DNA from: JAACFF01 sp963807975
GTDB taxonomy: Bacteria; Chloroflexota; Anaerolineae; Promineifilales; Promineifilaceae
DNA: 64,000 nucleotides
Assembly: GCA_963807975.1 (NCBI GenBank)
Contig: CAWEDV010000001.1
Location: 2,480,001 to 2,544,000, forward strand
Direction: 5' to 3'
Below the pieces are notes generated by a model. It was not told the DNA's origin. It was given only the letters and a program-made list of their open reading frames with translations, and made no database searches. Made by a program: the position numbers and the translations under genes. Each line of letters begins with the position of its first letter. The first letter of the stretch is position 1. Positions 35,458 through 44,503 of the stretch are shown one piece after another.

Positions 35458-37845
35458 TTATTTTCTCCCCCAAACCTTGTGACCATCGCTGACAATTTCA
35501 ACACTTCCCATTTCATCGGTCCGTAGAACGGTCGCCCCGATTTCCTCCGCTCTCTGCAGCACCTCTGGATGTGGATGATCGTAATTGTTTTCCTTCCCAG
35601 CCGATATGACGACAATTTGCGGCCGTACCGCTTGCAGAAAGGCGCGGCTGCTGGATGAACGTGAACCGTGATGGCCTGCTTTGAATACGGTTGAGGTTAA
35701 CGGCCGTCCACTCTCCATCATCTCCCGCTCCGCCCCCTCTTCCGCATCACCCGTCAGCAGCACCCCAAAATCCCCATAAACCACCCTAACAGATACTGAA
35801 TTCTCATTCCGTTCCTCAGATTTCAGATCTGGTCCTGGATGCAGAATCTCCAGCCACGCTCCATCCCCAAAATCCAAAACCTCTCCCGCCACTGCCTGCC
35901 GCACCGGGACCTGTTTTTCTTTGGCTTTTGCCAAAAGCTCTTCATAACCCGCCGGCAAATCTGACTCATCCCCATTGACCAACATCAGCCCCACTTCATA
36001 ATGATCCAACAATTCCACCAGCCCCATGAAATGATCTTCATCCGCATGTGTGGCTGCTACGATATCAATATCCTTATCCCAAAAAGCCATTTCCCGCCCT
36101 AACTTGTCCAAAAAGAGACTTGGATACCGCCCGCCATCAATCACAATCTGCCGCCCCTTGGGTGTTTCAACGAATATGGCGTCCCCTTGGCCCACGTCGA
36201 AGAAGGTCACATGCAGCTTTCCATCCGGCTGCCGCCAGGCCCAAATTCCCACCAATATCGCTGCGAGAAGCGCAATGACAAGCCCCGCCCGCATAATGCG
36301 ACTCTGCGTCGAACGGCCGAGAATATCCAATTTCTGCTCCTTTTCCCGTCCGGCAAACCAGGTCACAGCGACAACCAATCCTCCATACAGAAGCACAGCT
36401 CCAGCCGGGATCGACAGCGAAATGGAACTGTAAGGCAAGCTGGCAAAGAAACGGACCAGGTTCGTTGTATAAGCCAGCAGCAGCCACGCCGCCCACGCTG
36501 GAATCTGCCCCAATAGTGGCGAGATCATTCCCAATATCGTAGCCAACCCGCCCACAACCATGACCCCCGGCTGGGCAGGCAGAATCAGCAGATTGGCCAG
36601 GGGGCTGATCAGCGAGAACCGGTCGAAATGCAGCAGCATCACCGGCAGCGTCATCAGAATAGCAGCCATTGTGGCCAGAAAAACATCGGCGATCATCTTG
36701 GTTACCCTTCTTCCCTTATCCTCCCCCATTCGTGGTTCAAGTTTCTCGCCAATCCGCTTGCTCCAAGGGCCGACGTAGAGCATCAAGCCCAGGACCGCCA
36801 TGAAACTTAGCTGCATACCAACGTCCCACAGCAGCAGCGGATTGACCAGGGTCATGAACAATACCGCCGCGAACAGCGACGCATAGAGAAATGTTGGCCG
36901 ACCCAAAAATAACAGGGACACAATAAACAGCGCCCCCATAATGGCCGCCCGCACCACGGCCGTTTCTGCTCCAACCAAAATTGTGTACAGCGAGATGCCA
37001 CCAATAGCAATGATTCCGGCAGCGCGCGGAGCGACAATATAACGACTGCCCCGCAGAAGGATGCCGGCGATGATAGCGATATTGAAGCCCGATATGGCGA
37101 TGATATGAGTCGTGCCTGTGGTCTGGAAATCCTCCACCAACTCTTTTGGCAGCCCGCGATCATAGCCCAAAAGAATGCCGTTTAGCAGCGCCGCCTCCGG
37201 CTCTGGAAACAGGCGGTTGATCGTCTCCTGCGCCCTGCCCTTGATCGCCAGCAGACTTCCAATTATCGGATTTCCCATCCCCGTCTCCAAGACCAATTTA
37301 TCGGGCTGCAGCATCTCGCTGTAAATATCCCGCTGAGCCAGATAACGACTATAGTTAAAACCGCTTCTGTTGAAGGGCGCTTTTAATGTGCCCACCATCT
37401 GCACTTTTGTGCCATAAGCAATTTCCGGATAACGTGGAACACGTACCAGGATCTTGCCAATCACCGCTATGGGGGCGCCTTCTTCGATGACAATTTCTTG
37501 CGCCTCCACCACGAGGCTGCTACTGCTGTCCCGCCGGTCAGGCTCCCAGACAACGATCCCAGTTACCACGGACTGCTCTGTACTGTTGAAATGGGATATA
37601 TGATTATCAGCTTTTGGACGAACGGCCGTATCATAACGAATAGCCCCTAAGCAGAAGATGGCCAGGCAAATAGAGAGAAGCTGCGCCGTTGGTTTGCGCC
37701 GTAGAAGGATGGCCCCCAGGATTCCCAACGTGCCGGCAGCGAGCCACATGATCCCGGGCATCCGCCACCAGAATGCCAGCCAAATGCCGGCCAACCAGCT
37801 CACTGTCCAATAGATAATGGTCACCAGTTCGCTCCCATACGACAT
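35458..37845 (-). CDS. comEC: ComEC/Rec2 DNA-uptake channel with metallo-beta-lactamase domain
   Basis: 795 aa. An N-terminal membrane pair and DUF4131 region (about 1-200) are followed by the competence domain with many membrane segments (LLNGILLGYDRGLPKELVEDFQTTGTTHIIAISGFNIAII, about 215-255). The C-terminal beta-lactamase-like nuclease domain contains FFDVGQGDAIFVETPKGRQIVIDGG, THADEDHFMG and FKAGHHGSRSSSS. The family transports single-stranded DNA across the inner membrane during natural transformation. No comEA gene is adjacent. An octamer ACGGCCGT at 35451-35458 touches its stop codon and marks the edge of the duplicated fragment downstream. Confidence 0.93.
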   Translation of the reverse strand: MSYGSELVTIIYWTVSWLAGIWLAFWWRMPGIMWLAAGTLGILGAILLRRKPTAQLLSICLAIFCLGAIRYDTAVRPKADNHISHFNSTEQSVVTGIVVWEPDRRDSSSSLVVEAQEIVIEEGAPIAVIGKILVRVPRYPEIAYGTKVQMVGTLKAPFNRSGFNYSRYLAQRDIYSEMLQPDKLVLETGMGNPIIGSLLAIKGRAQETINRLFPEPEAALLNGILLGYDRGLPKELVEDFQTTGTTHIIAISGFNIAIIAGILLRGSRYIVAPRAAGIIAIGGISLYTILVGAETAVVRAAIMGALFIVSLLFLGRPTFLYASLFAAVLFMTLVNPLLLWDVGMQLSFMAVLGLMLYVGPWSKRIGEKLEPRMGEDKGRRVTKMIADVFLATMAAILMTLPVMLLHFDRFSLISPLANLLILPAQPGVMVVGGLATILGMISPLLGQIPAWAAWLLLAYTTNLVRFFASLPYSSISLSIPAGAVLLYGGLVVAVTWFAGREKEQKLDILGRSTQSRIMRAGLVIALLAAILVGIWAWRQPDGKLHVTFFDVGQGDAIFVETPKGRQIVIDGGRYPSLFLDKLGREMAFWDKDIDIVAATHADEDHFMGLVELLDHYEVGLMLVNGDESDLPAGYEELLAKAKEKQVPVRQAVAGEVLDFGDGAWLEILHPGPDLKSEERNENSVSVRVVYGDFGVLLTGDAEEGAEREMMESGRPLTSTVFKAGHHGSRSSSSRAFLQAVRPQIVVISAGKENNYDHPHPEVLQRAEEIGATVLRTDEMGSVEIVSDGHKVWGRK

Positions 37846-37874
37846 GCTGCCAACTGAAACCGTAATAAGTGCGC

Positions 37875-37903
37875 TTGAGGCACCTCTTCCACTCTGCTAA
37901 AAT
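37875..37903 (+). promoter_or_regulatory. sigma70-type promoter of the response regulator gene
   Basis: TTGAGG (37875-37880), 17-base spacer, TAAAAT (37898-37903), about 80 bases before ATG 37984 and in the divergent gap from comEC. Confidence 0.65.
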
Positions 37904-37983
37904 TCTCGAACGCGAATTTGCGCAGACGCTGTGGATACTCTATCAGAGTATTTACAGGTCGAAAAGAATATCAGGACAAAAAT

Positions 37984-38718
37984 ATGACCGAAGCGGCCCC
38001 TCAGCCACGAAAAGTTCTCGCAGTTGATGACAATGCTTATACCTTGCGCATTGTGCGCCATACGTTGCAGCAGGCAGGCTATGAAGTGGCCACCGTCGCC
38101 TCAGGGGAAGCAGGGTTAGCCAATATATCTGCAGAGGGCTTGCCCCATGTGGCCATCGTCGATTTGCACATGCCGGGCGGGATGAGCGGTTTTGAGTTTT
38201 GTCGTTCGGTACACCAATACAGCGATTTGCCGATCATCATGCTTACGGCGGTCGACGATGAAACAACCGTCCTCGAAGGGCTTGAGAAACATGCTGAAGA
38301 CTATATCGTAAAACCCTTCAGCCCTGGTGAACTGACCGCCCGTGTACAGCGTCTCTTACGGCGCATTGGTGTATTCGCCTACCCGCTGGCTCCGGAAATC
38401 ATCGTTGGTGACCGGCTGCGGATCAACTTCCCAGAGCGCAGCGCCATCGTCGATAGCGAACCTGTTTCCTTGACCCCCACCGAGACGAAATTGCTCTACC
38501 TGCTCATGCGCAATGCGGGCCATACCGTGACCACCGAATATATTCTGCGCCGTCTTTGGCCTACAGAAACCGCTTTTGAGGATCGTCTGCATGTTCACTT
38601 GCACCGCCTGCGGCGCAAGATTGAAGACAAAGAGGATCAATCGCGCGAGCGTTATATCATCTCCGAGCGCGGCACCGGTTATATATTTATTGAGCCGGCA
38701 CAGCCCAGCGAGAAATAA
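37984..38718 (+). CDS. OmpR/PhoB-family response regulator
   Basis: 244 aa. Receiver domain about 8-125 with VDDNAYTLRIV (acidic pair), AIVDLHMPG (phospho-Asp near 60), MLTAVDD and YIVKPFS (conserved Lys). A C-terminal winged helix runs about 140-235 (LTPTETKLLYLLMRNAGHTVTTEYILRRLWP, VHLHRLRRKIED, ISERGTGYIF). No kinase gene is adjacent, so it is an orphan here. A NUDIX gene starts four bases after its stop, indicating co-transcription. Confidence 0.92.
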   Translation: MTEAAPQPRKVLAVDDNAYTLRIVRHTLQQAGYEVATVASGEAGLANISAEGLPHVAIVDLHMPGGMSGFEFCRSVHQYSDLPIIMLTAVDDETTVLEGLEKHAEDYIVKPFSPGELTARVQRLLRRIGVFAYPLAPEIIVGDRLRINFPERSAIVDSEPVSLTPTETKLLYLLMRNAGHTVTTEYILRRLWPTETAFEDRLHVHLHRLRRKIEDKEDQSRERYIISERGTGYIFIEPAQPSEK

Positions 38719-38722
38719 ACTT

Positions 38723-39382
38723 ATGCCCAGAAGCACTCCTTATACCATTCAAGATGTGGAACAAGCTTTACGCTTGACCGATTTTGACGCCTGGGCGGCG
38801 CAAATGAAAATGACCCCGTCCAATCGCGCCAACCATCGCCAGCCTGAAGAGCCAGGCCGGGTCCGCTTGGGCGGCGTTCTGGTTTTGTTTTATCAGCACG
38901 AGGACGAGCTGCAGCTTGTTTTAACTCGCCGCCGCGATGATCTAAATACCCATGCCGGACAGATGTCATTCCCTGGCGGACAACATGAGCCAAATGAAAC
39001 CATGCTAATGACCGCTCTCCGTGAGACCGAAGAAGAAATTGGCGTCCCTGCCCAATCCTTGCAAGTGCTTGGCCATCTGACGCCGCTTTATATCCCTCCC
39101 TCCGACTTCGAAGTCCATCCCTTTGTGGCCTGGTCCAACCTTGGCGCGCGTCCCCGCTTTACCCCCAATCCTGATGAGGTGGCAGAGATCGTGGATGTCC
39201 CCTTACGCCACTTAATGGATCCTGCTTCTCGCCATGAGCAGCCCTGGGATTTTCGCGGCCACAGCATCAATGTGCCCTACTACGCCGTCGACGATCATAA
39301 GGTTTGGGGGGCAACAGCCATGATGATCAGCGAACTGCTTGAGCGTCTGTACACCATCCGTACGCACCAACCCAAACACTGA
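38723..39382 (+). CDS. NUDIX hydrolase, CoA-pyrophosphatase (NudL)-like
   Basis: 219 aa. NUDIX box GGQHEPNETMLMTALRETEEEIG (glutamates of REXXEE present), preceded by the UPF0035/NudL-type segment LVLTRRRDDLNTHAGQMSFPGG. That combination is typical of CoA diphosphatases, which cleave CoA or acyl-CoA to phosphopantetheine and 3',5'-ADP. Start ATG 38723 lies four bases after the response-regulator stop. Co-expression with a regulator suggests condition-dependent CoA turnover, which is inference. Confidence 0.87.
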   Translation: MPRSTPYTIQDVEQALRLTDFDAWAAQMKMTPSNRANHRQPEEPGRVRLGGVLVLFYQHEDELQLVLTRRRDDLNTHAGQMSFPGGQHEPNETMLMTALRETEEEIGVPAQSLQVLGHLTPLYIPPSDFEVHPFVAWSNLGARPRFTPNPDEVAEIVDVPLRHLMDPASRHEQPWDFRGHSINVPYYAVDDHKVWGATAMMISELLERLYTIRTHQPKH

Positions 39383-39430
39383 TTTCCGCCGCCCGCACTC
39401 AACCGCAAAGTCGACCGCGCTCCGCCAGCT

Positions 39431-39482
39431 TATGACGTACTGCGTCATATGGCTTTACCCACCGCTGAACTCCGTCTATAAT
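39431..39482 (+). promoter_or_regulatory. promoter with a 19-bp operator-like palindrome, upstream of the PRC-barrel gene
   Basis: TATGACG (39431-39437), TACTG, CGTCATA (39443-39449) is a perfect 7-bp inverted repeat directly before the -35 box TTTACC (39454-39459), 17-base spacer, TATAAT (39477-39482). The geometry suits binding of a dimeric regulator at the -35 edge. The protein is unknown; the adjacent response regulator is one candidate. Confidence 0.6.
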
Positions 39483-39575
39483 TAAATAGAAATCTGCGTG
39501 TTCCTTGTCCTAGATTGGCCAATGGATGCGTATTCTTTGGCACAATTCTACGAAATCATTGATAAGGAGAATATG

Positions 39576-40268
39576 ATGAGACTGGGAAAAGATCTTGAGA
39601 ATAAGCCCATCATTAGTGTGACAGACGGACGGATGCTCGGCAGGACCAAAGACGTCTATGTCGATTCCCAACTGCTGCATCTGGCTGGTCTATACCTTGG
39701 TTCAGAAGGAATGATCCGCCGTCGAGCCCAGGTTATTCCCAGCGCAGATGTCGTAGTATATGGCATTGATGTGGTCCTGGTGAAAGACTCCGATGTAGTG
39801 ACTGACAACAAAGCGCTCCCGGAAGTATCCGATTGGCGGCGACTCAAGGATCTGCAGGGGTATGAAGTGCATACGCCCGGAGGAACGAAACTGGGCACAG
39901 TAGGCGATGTCATTCTTGATGAAAACGGATCTGTTACCGGTCTCTCCCTTTCCCGCGTTTTCGTCAAAGGGCCCCTGGCCGAGCAAGGCACCGTACAGCG
40001 AGAAGTGATTGTCGAATCTTCCCATGAGGAAGAGATCATCCACGTCAATCTGGCCATGTTTGAAGAATTGGCTGGAGGTGAGGAAGAACAGCCGGCTGCC
40101 AAAGAGTCCCCAACTGAAGAACCAGTGGAAGAGATCGTCATCGACGCCGCTGATGTTGAGGAAGAGGTTGTGGTCGATGCCGCGGAGGAGCAGATCGAGG
40201 TCGATGAAGCGCCGCTTGAGATCTCCGACGAACCTGATGCGGCTGAGGAAGAAGGACAGCAAGAATAG
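39576..40268 (+). CDS. PRC-barrel protein with acidic tail
   Basis: 230 aa. Two PRC-barrel-like units: about 1-75 (NKPIISVTDGRMLGRTKDVYVDSQLLHLAGLYLG) and about 85-150 (LQGYEVHTPGGTKLGTVGDVILDENGSVTGLSLSRVFV). A long Glu/Asp/Ala-rich tail (about 165-230) follows. PRC barrels serve as small adaptor or RNA-processing modules; the exact role is unknown. ATG 39576 is six bases after AAGGAG (39564-39569), and an ATG three bases earlier is also possible. The gene has its own promoter with a palindromic operator. Confidence 0.8.
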   Translation: MRLGKDLENKPIISVTDGRMLGRTKDVYVDSQLLHLAGLYLGSEGMIRRRAQVIPSADVVVYGIDVVLVKDSDVVTDNKALPEVSDWRRLKDLQGYEVHTPGGTKLGTVGDVILDENGSVTGLSLSRVFVKGPLAEQGTVQREVIVESSHEEEIIHVNLAMFEELAGGEEEQPAAKESPTEEPVEEIVIDAADVEEEVVVDAAEEQIEVDEAPLEISDEPDAAEEEGQQE

Positions 40269-40375
40269 GGGTCTTTTCACCCTACTAGGTTATTGTAGCT
40301 GAGTTGATGAAGCCAGCCTTTTGTGCCGCCGTAATGGCTCAGCTTAAAGAGGAAGAATAAAGGAGTCAAACAACG

Positions 40376-41536
40376 ATGAGTGAATCAGTGAGCTTCAACC
40401 TTAGTGAAGAGCAGAAAATGATTCAAGACCTGGCGCGCGAATTTGCTCGCAATGAAATCGCGCCCGTGGCCGAGCATTATGACAAAACGCACGAGTTCCC
40501 CTGGCCAGTTGTTAAGAAAGCCCAGGAACTGGGTCTGACGACCATGAATATCCCCGAGAAATATGGTGGTCTGGGCCTCAATATGTTGGAAGAGAGCCTG
40601 GTGACTGAAGAGTTGGCCTGGGGCTGTTCTGGCATCAGCACTGCCATCGGTGTAAACAGCCTGGGGATGCTGCCTATTCTTATCGCCGGCAGCGAAGAAC
40701 AGAAGATGGAATATGGCGGGCGTATGGCTGATGGCCAGTTATGCGCTTACTGTGTGACGGAACCGGAAGCGGGTTCCGATGTCGCCGGCATTTCCACGAC
40801 CGCTATTAAGAACGGCGATCACTATATGCTCACAGGTGGTAAGACCTTTATCACCGGCGCCACCAATGCTAACTTCTACACTGTGCTCGCGTACACCGAT
40901 CCCGAACTGCGCGAAACCAGAAGCCGCTATAAGGGGATGAGCTTCTTCGTCGTCGACCGGGAATGGGAAGGGGTCAGTGTTGGCAAGCCATTTGAAAAGA
41001 TGGGCCAGCATGCCACGGACACGGCCGAAGTCATTTTCGACGAGGTCAAAGTGCCCGCCGCGAATCTCCTGGGAGAAGAGGGTAAGGGTTTCTACTATGC
41101 AATGGGCGTCTTTGATCACAGCCGCCCCTCCGTGGCCGCCGGCGCCGTCGGCGTTGCCCAGCGCGCCCTTGATGAATCGATCCAATACGCCAAAGAACGC
41201 GTGGCCATGGGTCGTCCCATCTGGCAGCATCAGGCCATCGGCCATATGATTGCCGACATGGCCATGAATGTGGAAGCGGCCCGTCTGCTGGTTCACAAAG
41301 CGGCCTGGTCAGTGGACAGCGGCAGCAAGAATACAACCGCCGCCGCCTTCGCCAAAGCCTTCGCCGCCGATATGGCCATGAAAGTTTGCACCGATGCCGT
41401 TCAGGTATTTGGCGGCTACGGCTTTATGTCCGAATATCCGGTAGAAAAACTGATGCGTGACATCAAGATCTACCAGATCTATGAAGGTACAAGCCAGATC
41501 CAGCGCCTGATCATCAGCCGCGAACTATTCCGCTAA
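40376..41536 (+). CDS. acyl-CoA dehydrogenase
   Basis: 386 aa, the usual length. Flavin/acyl-CoA motifs: YCVTEPEAGSDVAGISTTA (about 122-140), FITGATNANFYTVLAYTD, RVAMGRPIWQHQAIGHMIADMA, and C-terminal VQVFGGYGFMSEYPVEKLMRDIKIYQIYEGTSQIQRLIISRELF with the catalytic Glu in YEGTSQIQ, as in medium- and short-chain enzymes. It oxidises acyl-CoA to enoyl-CoA with electrons to ETF. ATG 40376 follows AAGGAG. A perfect terminator follows at 41561. It stands alone rather than in a beta-oxidation operon. Confidence 0.95.
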   Translation: MSESVSFNLSEEQKMIQDLAREFARNEIAPVAEHYDKTHEFPWPVVKKAQELGLTTMNIPEKYGGLGLNMLEESLVTEELAWGCSGISTAIGVNSLGMLPILIAGSEEQKMEYGGRMADGQLCAYCVTEPEAGSDVAGISTTAIKNGDHYMLTGGKTFITGATNANFYTVLAYTDPELRETRSRYKGMSFFVVDREWEGVSVGKPFEKMGQHATDTAEVIFDEVKVPAANLLGEEGKGFYYAMGVFDHSRPSVAAGAVGVAQRALDESIQYAKERVAMGRPIWQHQAIGHMIADMAMNVEAARLLVHKAAWSVDSGSKNTTAAAFAKAFAADMAMKVCTDAVQVFGGYGFMSEYPVEKLMRDIKIYQIYEGTSQIQRLIISRELFR

Positions 41537-41560
41537 ATAACCCTCCAAGTAGGGACCCCA

Positions 41561-41592
41561 GGGCGGTGCCGCATGCGGCACCGCCCTTTATT
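41561..41592 (+). terminator. intrinsic terminator of the acyl-CoA dehydrogenase gene
   Basis: GGGCGGTGCCGCATGCGGCACCGCCC (26 bases given here only by its halves: GGGCGGTGCCGCA and TGCGGCACCGCCC) is a perfect palindrome at 41561-41586, followed by TTTATTG. Confidence 0.85.
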
Positions 41593-41636
41593 GTTGCCCA
41601 ATCTTTAACCAAGGTTCAAAATCGAACACAGCCAGG

Positions 41637-41691
41637 GTTAAAACAATATTTAACGCTTTCCCTTGATCCTGCTCTCACCTCGTCTCATAAT
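41637..41691 (+). promoter_or_regulatory. promoter and candidate operator of the iron ABC operon
   Basis: Promoter TTGATC (41663-41668), 17-base spacer, CATAAT (41686-41691). Just upstream is GTTAAA-ACAATA-TTTAAC (41637-41654), a perfect 6-bp-arm inverted repeat. A second, imperfect palindrome (TTTAACCAAGGTTCAAA) lies at about 41603-41619. These are plausible sites for the DtxR-type regulator encoded downstream. Confidence 0.5.
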
Positions 41692-41746
41692 GATGCTCGG
41701 CCCTTGACCGGTTTCTTTGTCATCTGCCGTGGAGAAATATTCATTT

Positions 41747-42814
41747 ATGATGCGGGCGAACAACATATTCTGGAATTTAATTTTAGCGGCGCTGCTTCTA
41801 TCCTTGGCCGCCTGCCAGATGGGTACAGAGTCAGGCACTTCTAATTCTAGCAGCGCGCAGGCAGCGGAAGCGGAACGACTGGTTATCTATTCAGGCCGGT
41901 CGGAGAGCCTGGTCCAACCCATCATTGATCAATTCGAAGCGGCGACCAATATCGGCGTCGATGTACGGTACGGCAGCACTTCAGAAATGGCTGGCGTGCT
42001 CCTCGAAGAGGGCGAAAAGAGCCCCGCCGATCTTTTCTTCGCCCAGGACCCGGGTGGGCTAGGTGCGCTGCAGGCCGCCGGTCTTCTGGCCCCCCTTCCT
42101 GAGGAAATAATTCAGGCGGTCCCCTCCCGTTTTGCTTCCAAGCAGGGGGATTGGCTGGGTGTTTCCGGGCGTGCGCGCACAGTTGTCTATAACAACCAGG
42201 TCATCAAGGATCCGGCTCAAGAACTGCCCGATGATCTGTTTGGCTTCGTAGATCCGCAGTGGAACGGCCGTATCGGCTGGGCGCCAACCAATGGATCCTT
42301 CCAGGCCATGGTAACCGCCATGCGCGCCGTTTGGGGCGAAGAAAAAACGCGCCAGTGGCTGCTGGGCATCCAGGCCAATAATCCCGTCGTCTATCCCAAA
42401 AACACGCCCATCGTGGCCGGCACAGCCGCCGGCGAAGTTGATGTTGGCTTTGTCAATCATTACTATCTGCACCGCTTTTTAGCCGAGGAGGGCGAAGAGT
42501 TTCCCGCCCGCAACTACTTCCTGCCTTCTGGTGGGCCGGGGTCCCTGCTGATGGTTTCCGGCGCCGGAATCATGAAAGAAGCGCATAATCGGGACAATGC
42601 CGCAAAGTTCCTGTCCTTCCTGCTTTCCGTTCCTGGACAACAGTACTTTGCCTCCCAAACATTTGAATATCCCGTCGTCGAAGGTGTCGCCGTATCCAAC
42701 ATGCTGCCCCCCCTCACCGAACTTAATACCACGGCCATCGACATTCCTCTGGCCGATCTGACCGACCTGCACGGTACACAGGATCTGCTGCTGGAAATCG
42801 GGATCATCGATTGA
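41747..42814 (+). CDS. fbpA: ferric-iron ABC transporter substrate-binding lipoprotein (FbpA-like)
   Basis: About 355 aa. Lipoprotein signal NIFWNLILAALLLSLAAC (lipobox LAAC), then a class II periplasmic-binding fold of the Fbp/Fut type: LVIYSGRSESLVQPIIDQFEAATNIGVDVRYGSTSEMAGVLLEEG, SPADLFFAQDPGGLGALQAAG, DWLGVSGRARTVVYN, GRIGWAPTNGSF, GEVDVGFVNHYYL. The YY-type tyrosines (NHYYLHR) resemble the Fe3+ ligands of the family. Two ATGs (41747, 41750) precede the signal peptide. It is first in an fbpABC operon; the permease gene starts 33 bases after its stop. Confidence 0.9.
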   Translation: MMRANNIFWNLILAALLLSLAACQMGTESGTSNSSSAQAAEAERLVIYSGRSESLVQPIIDQFEAATNIGVDVRYGSTSEMAGVLLEEGEKSPADLFFAQDPGGLGALQAAGLLAPLPEEIIQAVPSRFASKQGDWLGVSGRARTVVYNNQVIKDPAQELPDDLFGFVDPQWNGRIGWAPTNGSFQAMVTAMRAVWGEEKTRQWLLGIQANNPVVYPKNTPIVAGTAAGEVDVGFVNHYYLHRFLAEEGEEFPARNYFLPSGGPGSLLMVSGAGIMKEAHNRDNAAKFLSFLLSVPGQQYFASQTFEYPVVEGVAVSNMLPPLTELNTTAIDIPLADLTDLHGTQDLLLEIGIID

Positions 42815-42847
42815 GCGCGTGAGCGCCCGATATATGAGTAAGTCTTG

Positions 42848-44494
42848 ATGAATTTGACCAGTGACCTGTCAGGCCGTTCCCGGCCCATTCTACGCGCCAA
42901 CCCGACCCGTTTGCTGCTCATAGCTGCGGCGCTCGCGGCTGCCGCCCTGGTCCTCCTGGCACCCGCCTATTTGGTCCTGCGCACAATCGGCGCCGAGCAA
43001 GAAACCTCAACCCTATTAGCCAACGCCAATACCCTGGCTATCTTGTTCAATACGCTGCTGCTTGGCGGCTCGGTCACCTTGGCCGCGGCCCTTATTGCCG
43101 TTCCCGTCGCCTGGCTGACTGCCTGCACCGATTTGCCCGGCAAGCGTATCTGGACCGTCCTAGCAGCGCTGCCCTTGGTTCTGCCCAGCTATGTGGCGGC
43201 TTATGTCTATATGACCATTCTTGCCCCAAAGGGTTTGCTGCAGCAGATACTGGAGCCTTTGTTTGGCCTTGAGCGTTTCCCAAGCTTGCTTGGTTTCCCC
43301 GGCGCTTTCCTGGTATTGACCGCCATCTGCTATCCCTTTATTCTCCTCACGGTCCGTGCCGCACTGCTGCGCATGGACCCGGCTCTGATAGAGGCCGCGC
43401 GCAGCCTGGGCATGTCTCCTGGGCGTGCCTTTTTGCGCGTGACCCTACCCAACCTTCGGCCCTCAATTGCCGCCGGCGGCATCCTGGTTTTACTTTATGT
43501 CTTGCGTGACTTTGGAGCCGTCACCATGTGGCAGGTCAATACCTTTACACGCATCATCTACAACCGCTATCTAAGCTATAGATTGGACACGGCCGCTGCT
43601 CTGGCCCTGGTCATCGTGCTCATCACCGTTGGCATCCTTTTCTTCGATTCGCGCACGCGGGGTAAGGCGCGTTACGAGCGCTTGTCAACTGGCGTCGCTC
43701 GTCAAATACGACCTGTAAGACTGGGTCGGTGGCGTTGGCCCGCTGTCGGATTTCTGGCCACGCTTATCTTTTGCACCCTTATCCTGCCGGCGGCGACCTT
43801 GCTGTATTGGCTCTGGCGCGGCTGGAATCAAGAATGGGCGGTGCCATCATCCCTGCCGGCTTCGGCAAGCTATCTTGAACTTCTGAGCGGAATGCTGCTG
43901 CCGGCCTGGAACTCTTTCTCCGTTTCGTTTTTAGCGGCCTGTTTGGCTGTCCTCTTTGGCCTGCCCGTGGCCATCCTCGCCACCCGTCACTCCAGCCGAT
44001 TCAGCGGTTTCATCGAAAGACTTACTTTTCTCGGTTATGCGCTGCCGGGCATCGTGGTTGCCCTGGCTCTGGTATTCTTTGGCATCCATTTCGCCTCCAG
44101 TCTCTATCAAACCTTTCCCATACTCTTGGCAGCCTATATCATTCTTTTCCTGCCCCAAACCATTGGCGCACAGCGCTCTTCGCTGCTGCAGATCTCGCCG
44201 CGCCTGGAAGAGGCCGCGCGCAGTTTGGGTCAACGGCCGTTCACTGCTTTTCGCAAAGTCACGCTGCCCCTGGCTGTGCCCGGTGTTTTGGCCGGCGGCG
44301 CGCTCGTTTTTCTGACCAGCATGAAAGAGCTGCCGGCAACCCTAATCCTCAGTCCCTTTGGCTTTTCCACCCTATCAACCCAGGTCTGGACCCATATCAA
44401 CGAAGCCTTTTTTGCCCAAGCCGCCCTGCCGGCACTGCTCATATTGCTCCTCTCTTCACTCCCCTTGGCGCTGCTGACTCTGCGCGACAATTGA
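42848..44494 (+). CDS. fbpB: ferric-iron ABC transporter permease (FbpB-like, duplicated)
   Basis: About 548 aa with two fused permease halves, about twelve membrane segments in total. Each half has the EAA-loop consensus: ALIEAARSLGMSPGRAFLRVTLPNLRPS (about 180-207) and RLEEAARSLGQRPFTAFRKVTLPLAVPG (about 453-480). The fusion of both halves is normal for FbpB/SfuB. ATG 42848 is preferred to the in-frame TTG at 42845. It lies between the binding protein and the ATPase in one operon. Confidence 0.92.
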   Translation: MNLTSDLSGRSRPILRANPTRLLLIAAALAAAALVLLAPAYLVLRTIGAEQETSTLLANANTLAILFNTLLLGGSVTLAAALIAVPVAWLTACTDLPGKRIWTVLAALPLVLPSYVAAYVYMTILAPKGLLQQILEPLFGLERFPSLLGFPGAFLVLTAICYPFILLTVRAALLRMDPALIEAARSLGMSPGRAFLRVTLPNLRPSIAAGGILVLLYVLRDFGAVTMWQVNTFTRIIYNRYLSYRLDTAAALALVIVLITVGILFFDSRTRGKARYERLSTGVARQIRPVRLGRWRWPAVGFLATLIFCTLILPAATLLYWLWRGWNQEWAVPSSLPASASYLELLSGMLLPAWNSFSVSFLAACLAVLFGLPVAILATRHSSRFSGFIERLTFLGYALPGIVVALALVFFGIHFASSLYQTFPILLAAYIILFLPQTIGAQRSSLLQISPRLEEAARSLGQRPFTAFRKVTLPLAVPGVLAGGALVFLTSMKELPATLILSPFGFSTLSTQVWTHINEAFFAQAALPALLILLLSSLPLALLTLRDN

Positions 44495-44503
44495 TCTGAT
44501 CTC

